A stretch of 64,000 bases of DNA from Roseiarcus sp963824475 (GCA_963824475.1 CAWGPR010000012.1:496001-560000); one strand, 5' to 3'; counted from the stretch's first letter, positions 1 through 8,701 are shown. The notes: generated from the letters alone by a model not told the origin. Numbers and translations are program-made.

Positions 1-1295
1 TCATCGCCAACGACCCGACGATCAAGGGCGGAACATATTATCCGATCACGGTGAAGAAGCATCTGCGCGCCCAGGAGATCGCAGCGGAGAACCGTCTGCC
101 CTGCGTCTATCTGGTCAACTCGGGCGGGGCCAACTTGCCTTACCAGGCCGAAGTCTTTCCCGACCGCGACCATTTTGGGCGGATCTTCTTCAATCAGGCG
201 CGCATGTCGTCCGCCGGCGTCGCTCAAATCGCGGTGGTGATGGGGTCCTGCACCGCGGGCGGCGCCTATGTGCCGGCGATGTCGGACGAGACGATCATAG
301 TCGACAAGCAGGGCACGATCTTTCTGGCCGGGCCGCCTCTGGTCAAGGCCGCGACCGGCGAGACCGTGAGCGCGGAAGACCTCGGCGGCGGAGAAATGCA
401 CACCCGCGTCTCGGGCGTCGCGGACACGCTGGCGCGCGACGATACGCATGCCCTTGCGCTCGCCCGGCGGGCGGTCGCCAACCTCAACCGGGCGCCCAAG
501 CGCGCGATCGATTGGGCGAAGCCGGTCGAGCCCTTCTATCCGGCCGAGGAGCTTGAGAGCATCGCGCCGGTCGACCTTCGCCAGCAGGTGGACGCGCACG
601 AGATCATCGCCCGCATTGTCGACGATTCGGAGTTCGACGCGTTCAAGCCGCGCTACGGCGCCACGCTGGTCACCGGATTTGCGCGCCTTTCGGGCATCCT
701 CATCGGCGTCATCGCCAGCAACGGGGTCCTCTTTTCCGACAGCGCGCTCAAAGGGACGCACTTCGTCGAACTCTGCGCCCAGCGCAACGTCCCGATGCTG
801 TTCCTGCAAAATATCTCCGGCTTCATGGTCGGACAGCGCTACGAGGCGGGAGGCATCGCCAAGGACGGCGCGAAGCTCGTCATGGCGGTCGCCTGCGCCA
901 ACGTGCCCAAGATCACCCTGATCGTCGGCGGCTCCTTCGGCGCCGGCAATTACGGCATGTGCGGACGCGCCTATTCTCCGCGCTTCCTCTTCATGTGGCC
1001 CAACGCGCGCATCAGCGTCATGGGAGGCGAACAGGCGGCGAGCGTGCTTGCGACGCTCAGGCGCGATGCGCTCGAGGGGGAAGGGCGCGAGTGGCCGAAG
1101 GCCGACGAGGACGCGTTCAAGGCTCCGATCCGGGCCAAATATGAGGCCGAGGGGTCGCCCTATTATGCGACGGCCCGGCTTTGGGACGACGGCATCGTGA
1201 CGCCTCGGGAGACGCGGCGGGTTCTGTCGCTGGCGTTTTCGGCGACGCTCAACGCAGGGGTCGAACCGACGCGGTTCGGCGTCTTTCGCATGTAA
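1..1295 (+). CDS. mccB: Methylcrotonoyl-CoA carboxylase, carboxyltransferase (beta) subunit, 5'-truncated by window edge
   Basis: Transfers CO2 from carboxybiotin on the alpha subunit to 3-methylcrotonyl-CoA in cytoplasmic leucine degradation. The frame is open from base 3, so the true start lies left of the window; about 430 codons are visible where the family has about 535. Diagnostic stretches are PYQAEVFPDRDHFGRIF, VMGSCTAGGAYVPAMSDE and IFLAGPPLVKAATGE in the N-terminal carboxyltransferase half, and GGSFGAGNYGMCGRAY in the C-terminal half; these fit MCC beta better than propionyl-CoA carboxylase. Its partner mccA lies at 4389-6356 on the same strand, unusually separated by unrelated genes. 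An Mrr-like gene starts 33 bp downstream. Confidence 0.95.
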   Translation, partial: IANDPTIKGGTYYPITVKKHLRAQEIAAENRLPCVYLVNSGGANLPYQAEVFPDRDHFGRIFFNQARMSSAGVAQIAVVMGSCTAGGAYVPAMSDETIIVDKQGTIFLAGPPLVKAATGETVSAEDLGGGEMHTRVSGVADTLARDDTHALALARRAVANLNRAPKRAIDWAKPVEPFYPAEELESIAPVDLRQQVDAHEIIARIVDDSEFDAFKPRYGATLVTGFARLSGILIGVIASNGVLFSDSALKGTHFVELCAQRNVPMLFLQNISGFMVGQRYEAGGIAKDGAKLVMAVACANVPKITLIVGGSFGAGNYGMCGRAYSPRFLFMWPNARISVMGGEQAASVLATLRRDALEGEGREWPKADEDAFKAPIRAKYEAEGSPYYATARLWDDGIVTPRETRRVLSLAFSATLNAGVEPTRFGVFRM

Positions 1296-1328
1296 GCTTT
1301 GGGTGGTGTTGGGGGAGCGTAGAAACAA

Positions 1329-2234
1329 ATGGGAGTGCCCAGTTTTCAACAACTGATGTTACCGACGCTGCAAACGATTGGGCAGCGTTATGACGAGATC
1401 AGCATTTCGGGGTTGGAGGATGAGGTCAGCAAGGCCCTCAAGATCAGCCTCGAGGATCGGCGGCTCAGGCTGCCTAGCGGCAATCAGACGCTGTTCGCCA
1501 ACCGGCTCAACTGGGCCAGGTCCTACCTGTCGAAAGCGGGCCTCATCGAACTGCCCCGACGCGGCTATTGCCGCGCCACCGACCGAGGCCGCGAACTGCT
1601 CTCCGAGGGGAAGAGCGAGATCGATCTCGGAACGCTGGAGCGCTATCCGGAATTCGTCGCCTGGCGATCGCAAGGCAAGGGCGGCGAGGCGGCGGAGGAA
1701 GCCGGATCGCGGGACGATGCGGAGGAGACGATCGCTTCGAACTTCGAGCTCCTCAACGCCGAGCTCGCGCGCGACATCGTCGGGCGAGTGCATTCCTTCA
1801 GTCCGGGTTTCTTCGAGCGCCTCATCATCGACCTTCTCGTGCGCATGGGCTACGGCGGCGGGCGGGTCGAGATGGGCCGGGCGCTCGGCCGGGTTGGCGA
1901 CGGCGGCGTGGACGGCGTCATCAAGGAGGACGAACTCGGCCTCGACGTCGTCTACGTGCAGGCCAAGCGGCTCGATCCCAATAAGGGCGTCCCCCTATCA
2001 GAAGTGCGCGATTTCGTCGGCGGCCTCGAGGGTCATCGCGCGAGCAAGGGCGTGCTGGTCACCACCTCATACTTTCCCAGCACCGCCTACGACTTCATCA
2101 CCCGCGTCTCCAAGCGCGTCGTTCTGATCGACGGACAGGGGCTCGCGAATCTCATGATCCGGCATCGCGTCGGCGTCCGGATCAAGGACGTCTACGAGGT
2201 GCGAAAGATCGACGAGACCTATTTCGTCGAATAG
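1329..2234 (+). CDS. mrr: Mrr-type restriction endonuclease (winged-helix N-domain plus Mrr catalytic domain)
   Basis: Protein of 301 residues. Residues 1-100 resemble the Mrr N-terminal winged-helix DNA-binding domain (GNQTLFANRLNWARSYLSKAG, then RGYCRATDRG). Residues about 165-290 are a PD-(D/E)XK nuclease-like Mrr catalytic domain with GDGGVDG (Asp near 195) followed by the QAK triad at 211-213. Mrr enzymes cleave methylated DNA and act as solitary type IV systems; no methyltransferase is nearby, which fits. It starts only 33 bp after mccB on the same strand and may be co-transcribed with it. Its position between mccB and mccA suggests later insertion. Substrate specificity cannot be read from the sequence. 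Confidence 0.88.
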   Translation: MGVPSFQQLMLPTLQTIGQRYDEISISGLEDEVSKALKISLEDRRLRLPSGNQTLFANRLNWARSYLSKAGLIELPRRGYCRATDRGRELLSEGKSEIDLGTLERYPEFVAWRSQGKGGEAAEEAGSRDDAEETIASNFELLNAELARDIVGRVHSFSPGFFERLIIDLLVRMGYGGGRVEMGRALGRVGDGGVDGVIKEDELGLDVVYVQAKRLDPNKGVPLSEVRDFVGGLEGHRASKGVLVTTSYFPSTAYDFITRVSKRVVLIDGQGLANLMIRHRVGVRIKDVYEVRKIDETYFVE

Positions 2235-2330
2235 ACCGCCCTCAGCGGAATCTCGAACTTCGAAGCGGAATACGCCCACGTCGTGGATCGCTGTAGGCCG
2301 TCGAAGTTATCGTTCCGGCTAGCGCGGGCG

Positions 2331-2747
2331 TTATCTCTTATCGGTCGAGGACCCGCGCGCCATGAACCCAACCGCGACCGCCAATAGGGCCGCTGTCAAT
2401 AGAGGTCGCTTTAGCGCGAGCGGCGCGGTCTGCGCCAGCAATGTGGCGATCTGAGTGGTTGTCGGATTGGGAGCGGGCGGCGGCGGGGGTCGTCGGCCGA
2501 CCACCACCGGCAGCAGGGTGATAAGCCCAAGCACCAAGGCGACTGCCGCGACGATGAGCGCGGCGGATATCGGTCCATATAGCGGCGCCAGCCAGAAGAA
2601 GAGAGCGGCGAAGAGCGCAATCAACACGACGAGAAAGAAGATCGCGGCCACGAGCCCGAGCGCCGCGGGGACCGCAATGCGTCGCACTGCCGTCTGCACC
2701 CGCTGCTGCGCATATTGCTGCGCGAGAGCGACGATGTCGTTACGCAT
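2331..2747 (-). CDS. YqjE/phage-holin-superfamily-like membrane protein
   Basis: Small integral membrane protein of 138 residues. A short amphipathic N-terminus (MRNDIVALAQQYAQQRV) is followed by two long hydrophobic segments at about residues 28-55 and 58-85, then a Pro-rich linker and a short C-terminal hydrophobic stretch. This layout matches the YqjE / putative holin-X superfamily that accompanies YqjD/ElaB-type proteins in Proteobacteria. It lies 5 bp after the DUF883-like gene on the same strand, so the two form an operon. Function in the family is poorly known (envelope or stationary-phase association); nothing suggests a phage role. Confidence 0.7.
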   Translation of the reverse strand: MRNDIVALAQQYAQQRVQTAVRRIAVPAALGLVAAIFFLVVLIALFAALFFWLAPLYGPISAALIVAAVALVLGLITLLPVVVGRRPPPPPAPNPTTTQIATLLAQTAPLALKRPLLTAALLAVAVGFMARGSSTDKR

Positions 2748-2752
2748 CCAGC

Positions 2753-3094
2753 CTAACCGCGAACGAGAAGAGCGAGAAGCAGACCGGCCGAAAACGCGAT
2801 TCCGACCGCGGCGAGCGGGTTCTTCCGGACCGCGGCGCTCAAATTATCCGCAGCCTTCGACAGGTCCTCGTTGCCGGCGAGAAGTTCGCGGCCTCCGCGG
2901 TAGAGGTTCGAAGCTGTTTCGGCAGCTCGCGCGCCCACTTCATCGAGATTTGCTCCGGCGACGAGTCCCTTGGCGCTTTCCATCGCCTGCTGAGCGTGCC
3001 TCGATGCCGCCGACAGCGCCGCGGCGCCCTGTTTTAGCGCCCGACTTTGTTGCCCGTCTGTCTCATCGCCGCGTTCGGGATCGTTATCCGACAT
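2753..3094 (-). CDS. DUF883/YqjD/ElaB-like membrane-anchored protein
   Basis: Protein of 113 residues from the ATG at 3094, chosen because AGGAG lies nine bases upstream; an upstream ATG at 3136 would add 14 residues without a good ribosome site. A charged N-terminus and a long Ala-rich amphipathic helix (about residues 20-85) precede one C-terminal membrane segment (NPLAAVGIAFSAGLLLALLV). In YqjD/ElaB proteins this region anchors to the inner membrane and the N-terminal part has been linked to ribosome binding in stationary phase. The gene is directly upstream of the YqjE-like gene. Assignment rests on architecture, not on catalytic residues. Confidence 0.7.
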   Translation of the reverse strand: MSDNDPERGDETDGQQSRALKQGAAALSAASRHAQQAMESAKGLVAGANLDEVGARAAETASNLYRGGRELLAGNEDLSKAADNLSAAVRKNPLAAVGIAFSAGLLLALLVRG

Positions 3095-3218
3095 GGGCTC
3101 GCTCCTGTGTGCGTTCCCGGTCCCTGTTTCTCTCAACGCAATTCCGCGCGGCCTCGTTCCACTGCGTATTTTCGCCGCAAACGGCCGCCTCCGCTTGCGG
3201 CGGGCTTGGTCGCCCGGC

Positions 3219-3701
3219 TCAGTGCACCGATAGGAGCGTCAGAGTCGTCACGCCTGCGGCGAAGTTGAGGCCAGCCTGGCCTTCGACCGAAAGCGGCTGC
3301 AAAGAGAACGCGCGGCCGGTTCCGCCGATCAGGAGGTTGGCGCCGAGGCCCGCGCCGGCGGTCGCTTGAGCGCCTACGCCCCCGTAGCTTCCCGCCAGCG
3401 CTCCGTGAGGGATTCCCGAGGCCGGCGCGAGGACGCCCCAGACCATCGTGCCCTGTTGCACTTCGCCAAGGGCGAGGCCGAATTGGTCAATTCGACCGGT
3501 GTACTTGTCGGGCGGTCCTCCGTTAGCGGGTTGGAAGGCGCAGGTCATCGTCTGCTTCTGCGTTATAAGCATGCCAATGCCCGCAGAGACGTCGCAGGTG
3601 AGCGTCCCGACCTTCACGGATGACTGGGCGACAGCCGGGGAAGCGATGAGCGCGGCCAACGCGGCCGCGGCAGTCAAGCATGCAACATTGCGAATCGTCA
3701 T
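3219..3701 (-). CDS. DUF992 domain secreted protein
   Basis: Exported protein of about 160 residues. The ATG at 3701 is preferred: AAGGGG precedes it and it begins a standard signal peptide (about residues 1-25, ending ASPAVAQ). The mature part opens with VKVGTLTCDVSAGIGMLI and continues with the small-residue-rich pattern of DUF992, a periplasmic family common in Hyphomicrobiales. Two cysteines (TCDVS and TCAFQ) could form a disulfide. Function is unknown. It is read away from the intergenic stretch before mccA and is not obviously in an operon. Confidence 0.8.
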   Translation of the reverse strand: MTIRNVACLTAAAALAALIASPAVAQSSVKVGTLTCDVSAGIGMLITQKQTMTCAFQPANGGPPDKYTGRIDQFGLALGEVQQGTMVWGVLAPASGIPHGALAGSYGGVGAQATAGAGLGANLLIGGTGRAFSLQPLSVEGQAGLNFAAGVTTLTLLSVH

Positions 3702-3999
3702 TACGAGCCCCTTTTTGCGCACGTCAGGCGCGTGTAGTCGACGCCGCGTGAGCTAGCGCGGAACGTAGCTTTGAACGTTGATCGATGTCAAAGCCTGACG
3801 CAGGCCGGGAAGGTCGATCTCGCTCGCGATGCGGTTTCCTCAGCCGGCGCGCTCGAGGGCGAGCGAAACCTCGTCCGGCGGCCATTCTGCAGCAGGGGGA
3901 TGCGAAAGGCCGATGAGCGATGCGCATCCAGACGGCGCCTGATTGCGCCGGGGCAAAAAGCTGCAATTGCTGTCGCGACATTTTTAGCCGACACTTCTC

Positions 4000-4028
4000 T
4001 TGCCAAATTCAGAAAGACATGCTATACA
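4000..4028 (+). promoter_or_regulatory. Putative sigma-70-type promoter
   Basis: TTGCCA (4000-4005) and TATACA (4023-4028) are separated by 17 bases, close to the consensus housekeeping promoter. The same layout with the shared spacer core AATTCAGAA recurs at 36051-36079. Transcription would run toward mccA, whose ATG is 360 bp downstream, giving a long leader or an independent small transcript. Sequence-only call. Confidence 0.4.
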
Positions 4029-4082
4029 ATTGCTATTCGCCGGATCAAACCGCGCCTGGTCGGCGCCTGTGTGAGGAGAGAA

Positions 4083-4175
4083 TGGAAAGGAGTGCGTTTG
4101 AGACATTTTGCACACAACCTGAGACACATGCCCCGGATTGCTTATTTGAATCGGTCGTAACCCATTGAAAAGTCC
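4083..4175 (+). repeat. Paired TGAGACA repeat module, copy 1
   Basis: TTTGAGACATTTTGCA is followed 21 bases later by a second TGAGACA (first at 4099, second at 4120), then AACCCATTGAAAA near 4157-4170. The same arrangement occurs at 36196-36265. Paired TGAGACA-type motifs resemble the multiple terminal repeats of some insertion sequences (IS21-like), so this may be a solitary IS end. That origin is an inference. Confidence 0.4.
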
Positions 4176-4388
4176 CGATTCGAAAAAATAAGCGCTAGTC
4201 AATGCAAGCAATTTTGCTCACGTTTGGTCGCGTTTTGCTCGCGCTTATTGGCCTTGGCTGGCAAGGAAACTCGCGCGCTGATTAAATCCATGGGTTTTGC
4301 GCCGGGCCGCTTCGGCTCCGCCCCGCGGCGACGGGGGTTTCGCCGAATGGCGTCGCGCTCTAGATGAGGGCCGGCGCGGAGCCTTGAC

Positions 4389-6356
4389 ATGTTCGCCAAC
4401 GTCCTCATCGCCAATCGCGGCGAGATCGCCTGCCGTATCATCCGCACCGCACGCGGCATGGGAATCCGCTCGATCGCGATGCACACCCCCGCGGACCGCG
4501 GGGCGTTGTTCACGCGGGTTGCTGACGAAGCGCACGAGATCGGCGAAGGCGCGAACGGCTATCTCGATCAGGACGCCATTATCGCGCTCGCCGGGAAGGT
4601 CGGCGCAGAATGTTTGCATCCGGGGTATGGCTTTCTGTCCGAGAACGCCGACTTCGCCGAAGCCTGCGGCAGGGCGGGCGTCGTGTTCGTCGGCCCTCCG
4701 CCTCAGGCGATGCGCACGATGGGCTTGAAAAGCTCGGCCAAGGCGCTGATGCAGCGCGCCGGCGTGCCGGTCGTTCCCGGTTATCACGGCGACAACCAGA
4801 ACCCGAAATTCCTACGAGAGAAGGCCTATGAGATCGGCTATCCCGTGCTCATCAAGGCGATCGCGGGCGGGGGCGGGCGCGGCATGCGTCGGGTCGACGC
4901 GCATGTCGAGTTCGACGCTGCGCTCGAGAGCGCCATCCGAGAGGCGGAGGCGGCGTTCGGCGATGGGCGGGTGCTGATCGAGAAATACATCGCCTCGCCG
5001 CGCCACATCGAATTGCAGGTGTTCGCCGACGCGCATGGAGGTTGCGTCCATCTCTACGAGCGCGACTGCTCGGCCCAGCGCCGCCATCAGAAGGTGATCG
5101 AGGAATGCCCGGCCCCGGGACTGCCCGAGGAGACGCGCGCCGCCATGGCCAAAGCCGCGACCGAGGCGACGTTGGCCGCTGCTTACGTCGGCGCCGGCAC
5201 GGTCGAATTTATTACCGGTCCCTTGGCCAATTCCTCGCGCGGCCTCAAACCGCCCGAGTTCTACTTCCTCGAGATGAACACCCGGCTTCAGGTCGAGCAT
5301 CCGGTAACCGAAGCGGTGACCGGCCTCGATTTGGTCGAATGGCAGTTTAGGGTCGCCGCCGGGGAGCCGCTGCCCCTTGGGCAAAGCCAGATCGCCTGCG
5401 CCGGCGCGGCGATTGAAGCGCGCGTCTACGCCGAGGATCCGCAGCATAGCTTTCTGCCCTCGGCGGGGCGTATCCACGTCATGAACCTCAAGGGCGAGGA
5501 GGGCCTGAAGGGCGTCCGGGTCGATACCGGCTTCGCCGCCGGCGACACCGTCACCCCCTACTACGATCCCATGATCGCCAAGGTGATCGTTCACGGAGCC
5601 AGCCGCGCCGAGGCGCTGGCCGCGCTCTTAAAAGAGTTCGACGACGCCGTCATCATCGGGCCGAAGACCAATCTCGCTTTCCTGAGCACGCTTCTGTGCA
5701 GCCGGGAATTCGCGGCCGGGACGATCAACACCGGCTTCATCGACGCCAATCTCGGCCAACTCGGAGCTCAGCCGCATCCGCCGGACAGGAGAGCCGTCCA
5801 CGCCGCCGCACGGCTTCTGCTCGAGCGGCGCGATAAGGGCAGGGCCTCGCCGCTCGCCCCGTTCGACCCGTGGCGGGTCGCCGATTCGTTCGAACTCGTC
5901 GGCTCTCGCCGCATCGGCCTCGACGTCGCCGTCGACGGAGTCCCGGCGCGGGTGCACCTCGTCGAAGGCGCCAACGTGGATCCCTTCGCCGATGGAGGCG
6001 GCGGCCCAGGAGGCGGCGAGATCACGCTCTACGAGACGGACGGCGGCGTTTACGCCTTCGCCGGGGGGCGGCAGACGTTCGTCGAGCTCGTCGACCCTTT
6101 CGCCACGGCCGAGGCCGGCGCGGAGGACAGCGCCGCCGCGATCCGCGCGCCGATGAATGGGCGACTCGTCGCGCTCGCCGTCGAGGAGGGCGAGACGGTC
6201 GAAGCGGGCAAACGCCTGGCAGTGGTCGAAGCGATGAAGATGGAGCACGCCCTGGTCGCCCCGCACGCGGGCGTCGTGCGCGACCTCGCCGCCAACGTCG
6301 GCGACCAGGTCGAGATGGGCGAACGCATCATGCGAGTGGAGGCGCTACCACATTGA
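4389..6356 (+). CDS. mccA: Methylcrotonoyl-CoA carboxylase, biotin carboxylase/carrier (alpha) subunit
   Basis: ATP-dependent carboxylation of biotin for 3-methylcrotonyl-CoA carboxylation in leucine breakdown. The 655 residues carry the biotin carboxylase domain (starting NVLIANRGEIACRI; ATP-grasp loop GGGGRGM near 160-165; EMNTRLQVEHPVTE near 295) and a C-terminal biotinyl domain with EAMKMEH, the biotinylated Lys being residue 617, about 38 residues from the end as usual. The middle BT domain is present, so length is normal. mccB is 3.1 kb upstream on the same strand rather than adjacent. ivd, methylglutaconyl-CoA hydratase and HMG-CoA lyase are not in the window. Confidence 0.95.
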   Translation: MFANVLIANRGEIACRIIRTARGMGIRSIAMHTPADRGALFTRVADEAHEIGEGANGYLDQDAIIALAGKVGAECLHPGYGFLSENADFAEACGRAGVVFVGPPPQAMRTMGLKSSAKALMQRAGVPVVPGYHGDNQNPKFLREKAYEIGYPVLIKAIAGGGGRGMRRVDAHVEFDAALESAIREAEAAFGDGRVLIEKYIASPRHIELQVFADAHGGCVHLYERDCSAQRRHQKVIEECPAPGLPEETRAAMAKAATEATLAAAYVGAGTVEFITGPLANSSRGLKPPEFYFLEMNTRLQVEHPVTEAVTGLDLVEWQFRVAAGEPLPLGQSQIACAGAAIEARVYAEDPQHSFLPSAGRIHVMNLKGEEGLKGVRVDTGFAAGDTVTPYYDPMIAKVIVHGASRAEALAALLKEFDDAVIIGPKTNLAFLSTLLCSREFAAGTINTGFIDANLGQLGAQPHPPDRRAVHAAARLLLERRDKGRASPLAPFDPWRVADSFELVGSRRIGLDVAVDGVPARVHLVEGANVDPFADGGGGPGGGEITLYETDGGVYAFAGGRQTFVELVDPFATAEAGAEDSAAAIRAPMNGRLVALAVEEGETVEAGKRLAVVEAMKMEHALVAPHAGVVRDLAANVGDQVEMGERIMRVEALPH

Positions 6357-6453
6357 ACGAAAGAGGCCGAACAACCTTCAATGTGTACGACCGCTGTTGC
6401 AAAGAGTCATGATTTCTACTATTACACTAGTCAAACGGAGGAAGGCGGCGAAC

Positions 6454-7317
6454 ATGAAATTGTTCTCAATATGTTCTCTGATTTTTCCACCGTCATTCCT
6501 TTATATCTCGACTGCATTCGCGTCATGCCAAGGTCAAATTGTCGGACCGCCCGGTAAAAACTCACAATACTACTATTCGTCGACCTGCTTTAGCCCGTCT
6601 CCTAGTCGGACAATAACAAAAAATGAAGTCTGCTCTGTCAGATCTTCGACGCTCGTCTTCCGATGGACCAAGGTCAACTGGGTTTCAGGATCAACAGGCG
6701 TTCAATTCGGTGATTGTATCGTCCGCACAAACTATTATGACGCCTTCAAGATTAATGGAAGTAAGTTGTCTACTAACGTTCCTTCAGCAGAGGTCACTGA
6801 TGTTTATGTCCCCAATCTGGGGAAAGAAGGAAATGAAGTGTATTGGGAGACAATAGACGGAGGCGGCCCTCGGGTTGAGGAAGGGGAACATCATCGTTTT
6901 TATTTTGAGGTCATGTACCAACCGGATAGTGCTAAAAAAGACGTTCGGATTCAAGCCACGATGGTTGGGGAGGATCCTGTATTTTATATTATTTTGCCCG
7001 CTTCGATTAAAACCAAAGATCAACTAAAGGAGTTTGTCGGAAACGAGGATATGAACAGGATTGCTCCGCTCGTTGAATTTGGTCAGGTAATTAAGCAGAC
7101 GAAATTTGCCGATAGTGACATGTTGCTGGAAGAATTTCTGACCCAAAATCAGGTCTCGGAGCGCGGCGCAATTAGCGTTCGACCTGAGAAGGTGGCGGGG
7201 ACGGCGTCGATTGAGTTTCTTGCGCTTGGAAGTTTGCGAGATGTCGCCGCAAATGTAACATTCTGCATTGGAGAAAAGGATCGTATTGCTAGCTGCTCCA
7301 ACAGTAGTAATGAGTAA
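6454..7317 (+). CDS. Hypothetical exported protein, AT-rich
   Basis: Not recognised. About 287 residues from the ATG at 6454, chosen because CGGAGG lies eleven bases upstream and because it begins a signal peptide (hydrophobic core FSICSLIFPPSFLYIST, likely cleavage after AFA). Upstream in-frame ATG/TTG codons would place a basic tail before the signal. The mature part has paired cysteines (ASCQGQ, STCFSP, EVCSVR, GDCIVR and two near the C-terminus), suggesting disulfides and a periplasmic or secreted location. Base composition is clearly lower in GC than both neighbours, suggesting horizontal acquisition. The last 8 bases overlap the next gene. Confidence 0.65.
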   Translation: MKLFSICSLIFPPSFLYISTAFASCQGQIVGPPGKNSQYYYSSTCFSPSPSRTITKNEVCSVRSSTLVFRWTKVNWVSGSTGVQFGDCIVRTNYYDAFKINGSKLSTNVPSAEVTDVYVPNLGKEGNEVYWETIDGGGPRVEEGEHHRFYFEVMYQPDSAKKDVRIQATMVGEDPVFYIILPASIKTKDQLKEFVGNEDMNRIAPLVEFGQVIKQTKFADSDMLLEEFLTQNQVSERGAISVRPEKVAGTASIEFLALGSLRDVAANVTFCIGEKDRIASCSNSSNE

Positions 7318-7633
7318 TAAGGTGGAAGAGGGTGGGTTGAGCAGCGTCGTTGAACTCCTGAAAGAACTCATTGGTATTCCCGATTATTATACAGACTCGG
7401 AAAGAAATTTCAGTATAAGCTTAAGTGTCGTTGCGGCTGTAATCGGCTTTCTTGTCCTGAGACGGCTCATTGAGCAGACACGAGCGAAGATAATCACTGC
7501 TGCGATTGTCTTTGTGCTGTCCTCATTGACATACACTTGGCTTTTTGAAACAGGAGGAGTGTATTTTATTCAAGCCGCGTCTCGAATGTTGATCCTGTTT
7601 TCCGTCACTTTTCTGATTCCATACGAGGATTAA
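7310..7633 (+). CDS. Hypothetical small membrane protein
   Basis: Not recognised. 107 residues from the ATG at 7310, which overlaps the end of the preceding gene by 8 bases, suggesting translational coupling. An N-terminal soluble stretch of about 40 residues is followed by three hydrophobic segments (about ISLSVVAAVIGFLVL, IITAAIVFVLSSLTYTWLF and MLILFSVTFLI). It shares the low GC of the exported protein before it, so the two look like one acquired unit. No catalytic or family motif was seen. Confidence 0.6.
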   Translation: MSNKVEEGGLSSVVELLKELIGIPDYYTDSERNFSISLSVVAAVIGFLVLRRLIEQTRAKIITAAIVFVLSSLTYTWLFETGGVYFIQAASRMLILFSVTFLIPYED

Positions 7634-7705
7634 CCTAATAATAGGCGTGAGGCTCGAAGCGTCTGCGGGCTCGCCCTCGTTCCGGGCCGCCAGGAGCGGG
7701 TCGGA

Positions 7706-7975
7706 TTAGCGCATGCGCGCGGTTCCGGTATGGTGGGTCTTACCGTAGTTGTCTAACATAAGCTCACCGTATAATCGATCGATCTCGCGGGCATCGCTGG
7801 GCGGGACATCCTGATCATGCAATGCTCTCAGCTCACTCTGAGTGGGCTGGTGCTTGACCCCGTTCTGAATCGGCCACGCCCGATGAAGCGACTGCGTCTC
7901 CTGGGCGATTCCCGGCTGCACCAGGAATGACAGGAGCCCGATTAGCGCAAGGGCGAAGAGAGTTTTATATGACAT
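7706..7975 (-). CDS. Small secreted hypothetical protein
   Basis: 89 residues with a clear signal peptide (SYKTLFALALIGLLSFLV, cleavage likely after GIA). The mature part is short and polar with several His (HRAW, KHQPTQ, KTHHTG). No family recognised. It stands alone on the minus strand, 72 bp from the convergent AT-rich pair. Confidence 0.55.
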   Translation of the reverse strand: MSYKTLFALALIGLLSFLVQPGIAQETQSLHRAWPIQNGVKHQPTQSELRALHDQDVPPSDAREIDRLYGELMLDNYGKTHHTGTARMR

Positions 7976-8191
7976 TGTCAGAGTCCCCGATCTGGTTTGA
8001 GCGGCGATCTCCCTAGTAACTTGTGAGGAGCGGTGAGGCTTTGATTATGAGCAATCATATAGGCTTCATCGTCTCGAACCGAAGTCCCGGCCCTTTCGCG
8101 ATCGGCTGGCGCCCCGTCGGGGTTATGATCGTGGGGATAGCGCCTTCGTCCGGCTGGGCTTGCGCTCGTTCCCTCTGCTAGCATCGGCGCC

Positions 8192-8629
8192 ATGCCACTT
8201 CACCTCATCAAGCTCGCTGTCGGCGCGGATTCGCTCGCCGACCTTCGCGAATGGATGGCGGAGCGGATGGCGGAGGCCCGGCGCCGCCGCGCTCCGCTGC
8301 GGCACGCTCACATCACCCGCATGACGCCAAAACGAGCCGATGAGATTCTCGACGGCGGCTCGCTCTACTGGGTCATCAAAGGCTTGATATCAGCCAGGCA
8401 GCAGATTGTCGGCCTCGAGCCGTTCATGGATTCGGACGGCGTCGGCCGCTGCAAGTTGTGGCTCGACGGGACCGTGGTCGCGGTCGCGCCACGGCCGATG
8501 CGCGCCTTCCAGGGCTGGCGCTACTACCAGACCAAGGACGCGCCGCCGGACATCGATGAGACCCAGCCCGGTTTCGCCGCCATGCCGGAAGTGATGCGCC
8601 GCGAGCTGGCGTCGCTCGGGCTGCTGTAA
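8192..8629 (+). CDS. DUF1489 family protein
   Basis: 145-residue cytoplasmic protein of the DUF1489 family, widespread in Alphaproteobacteria and of unknown function. Typical features are the start MPLHLIKLAVG, the central HITRMTPKRADEILDGGSLYWVIKG and the GRCKLWLDGTVVAV strand. Length is normal for the family. It is followed 72 bp later by a VWA protein on the same strand. Confidence 0.85.
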   Translation: MPLHLIKLAVGADSLADLREWMAERMAEARRRRAPLRHAHITRMTPKRADEILDGGSLYWVIKGLISARQQIVGLEPFMDSDGVGRCKLWLDGTVVAVAPRPMRAFQGWRYYQTKDAPPDIDETQPGFAAMPEVMRRELASLGLL

Positions 8630-8701
8630 TTTTGCGCCTTTCGGCTTGTCGCCTGACCGCCCGCGCCCAATCTAACATCACGATCGTCAATTGGGCCCGT
8701 G

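Larger units (their letters stand above)
3702..4388. other. 687-bp intergenic stretch before mccA with promoter-like and repeat sequence
   Basis: No convincing gene: open frames here lack ribosome sites and recognisable proteins. Positions 3993-4180 resemble a second intergenic region at 36045-36265, sharing a promoter-like segment and a paired TGAGACA motif (see separate entries). The stretch is more AT-rich than its neighbours around 4000-4250. It may be the leader of mccA, a small RNA locus or a relic of a mobile-element end. Confidence 0.5.

Noticed and set aside
2331..3094. Prophage lysis cassette (holin-like membrane protein)
   Set aside because: The pair matches chromosomal YqjE/YqjD-type proteins; no endolysin, structural or integrase genes are near.
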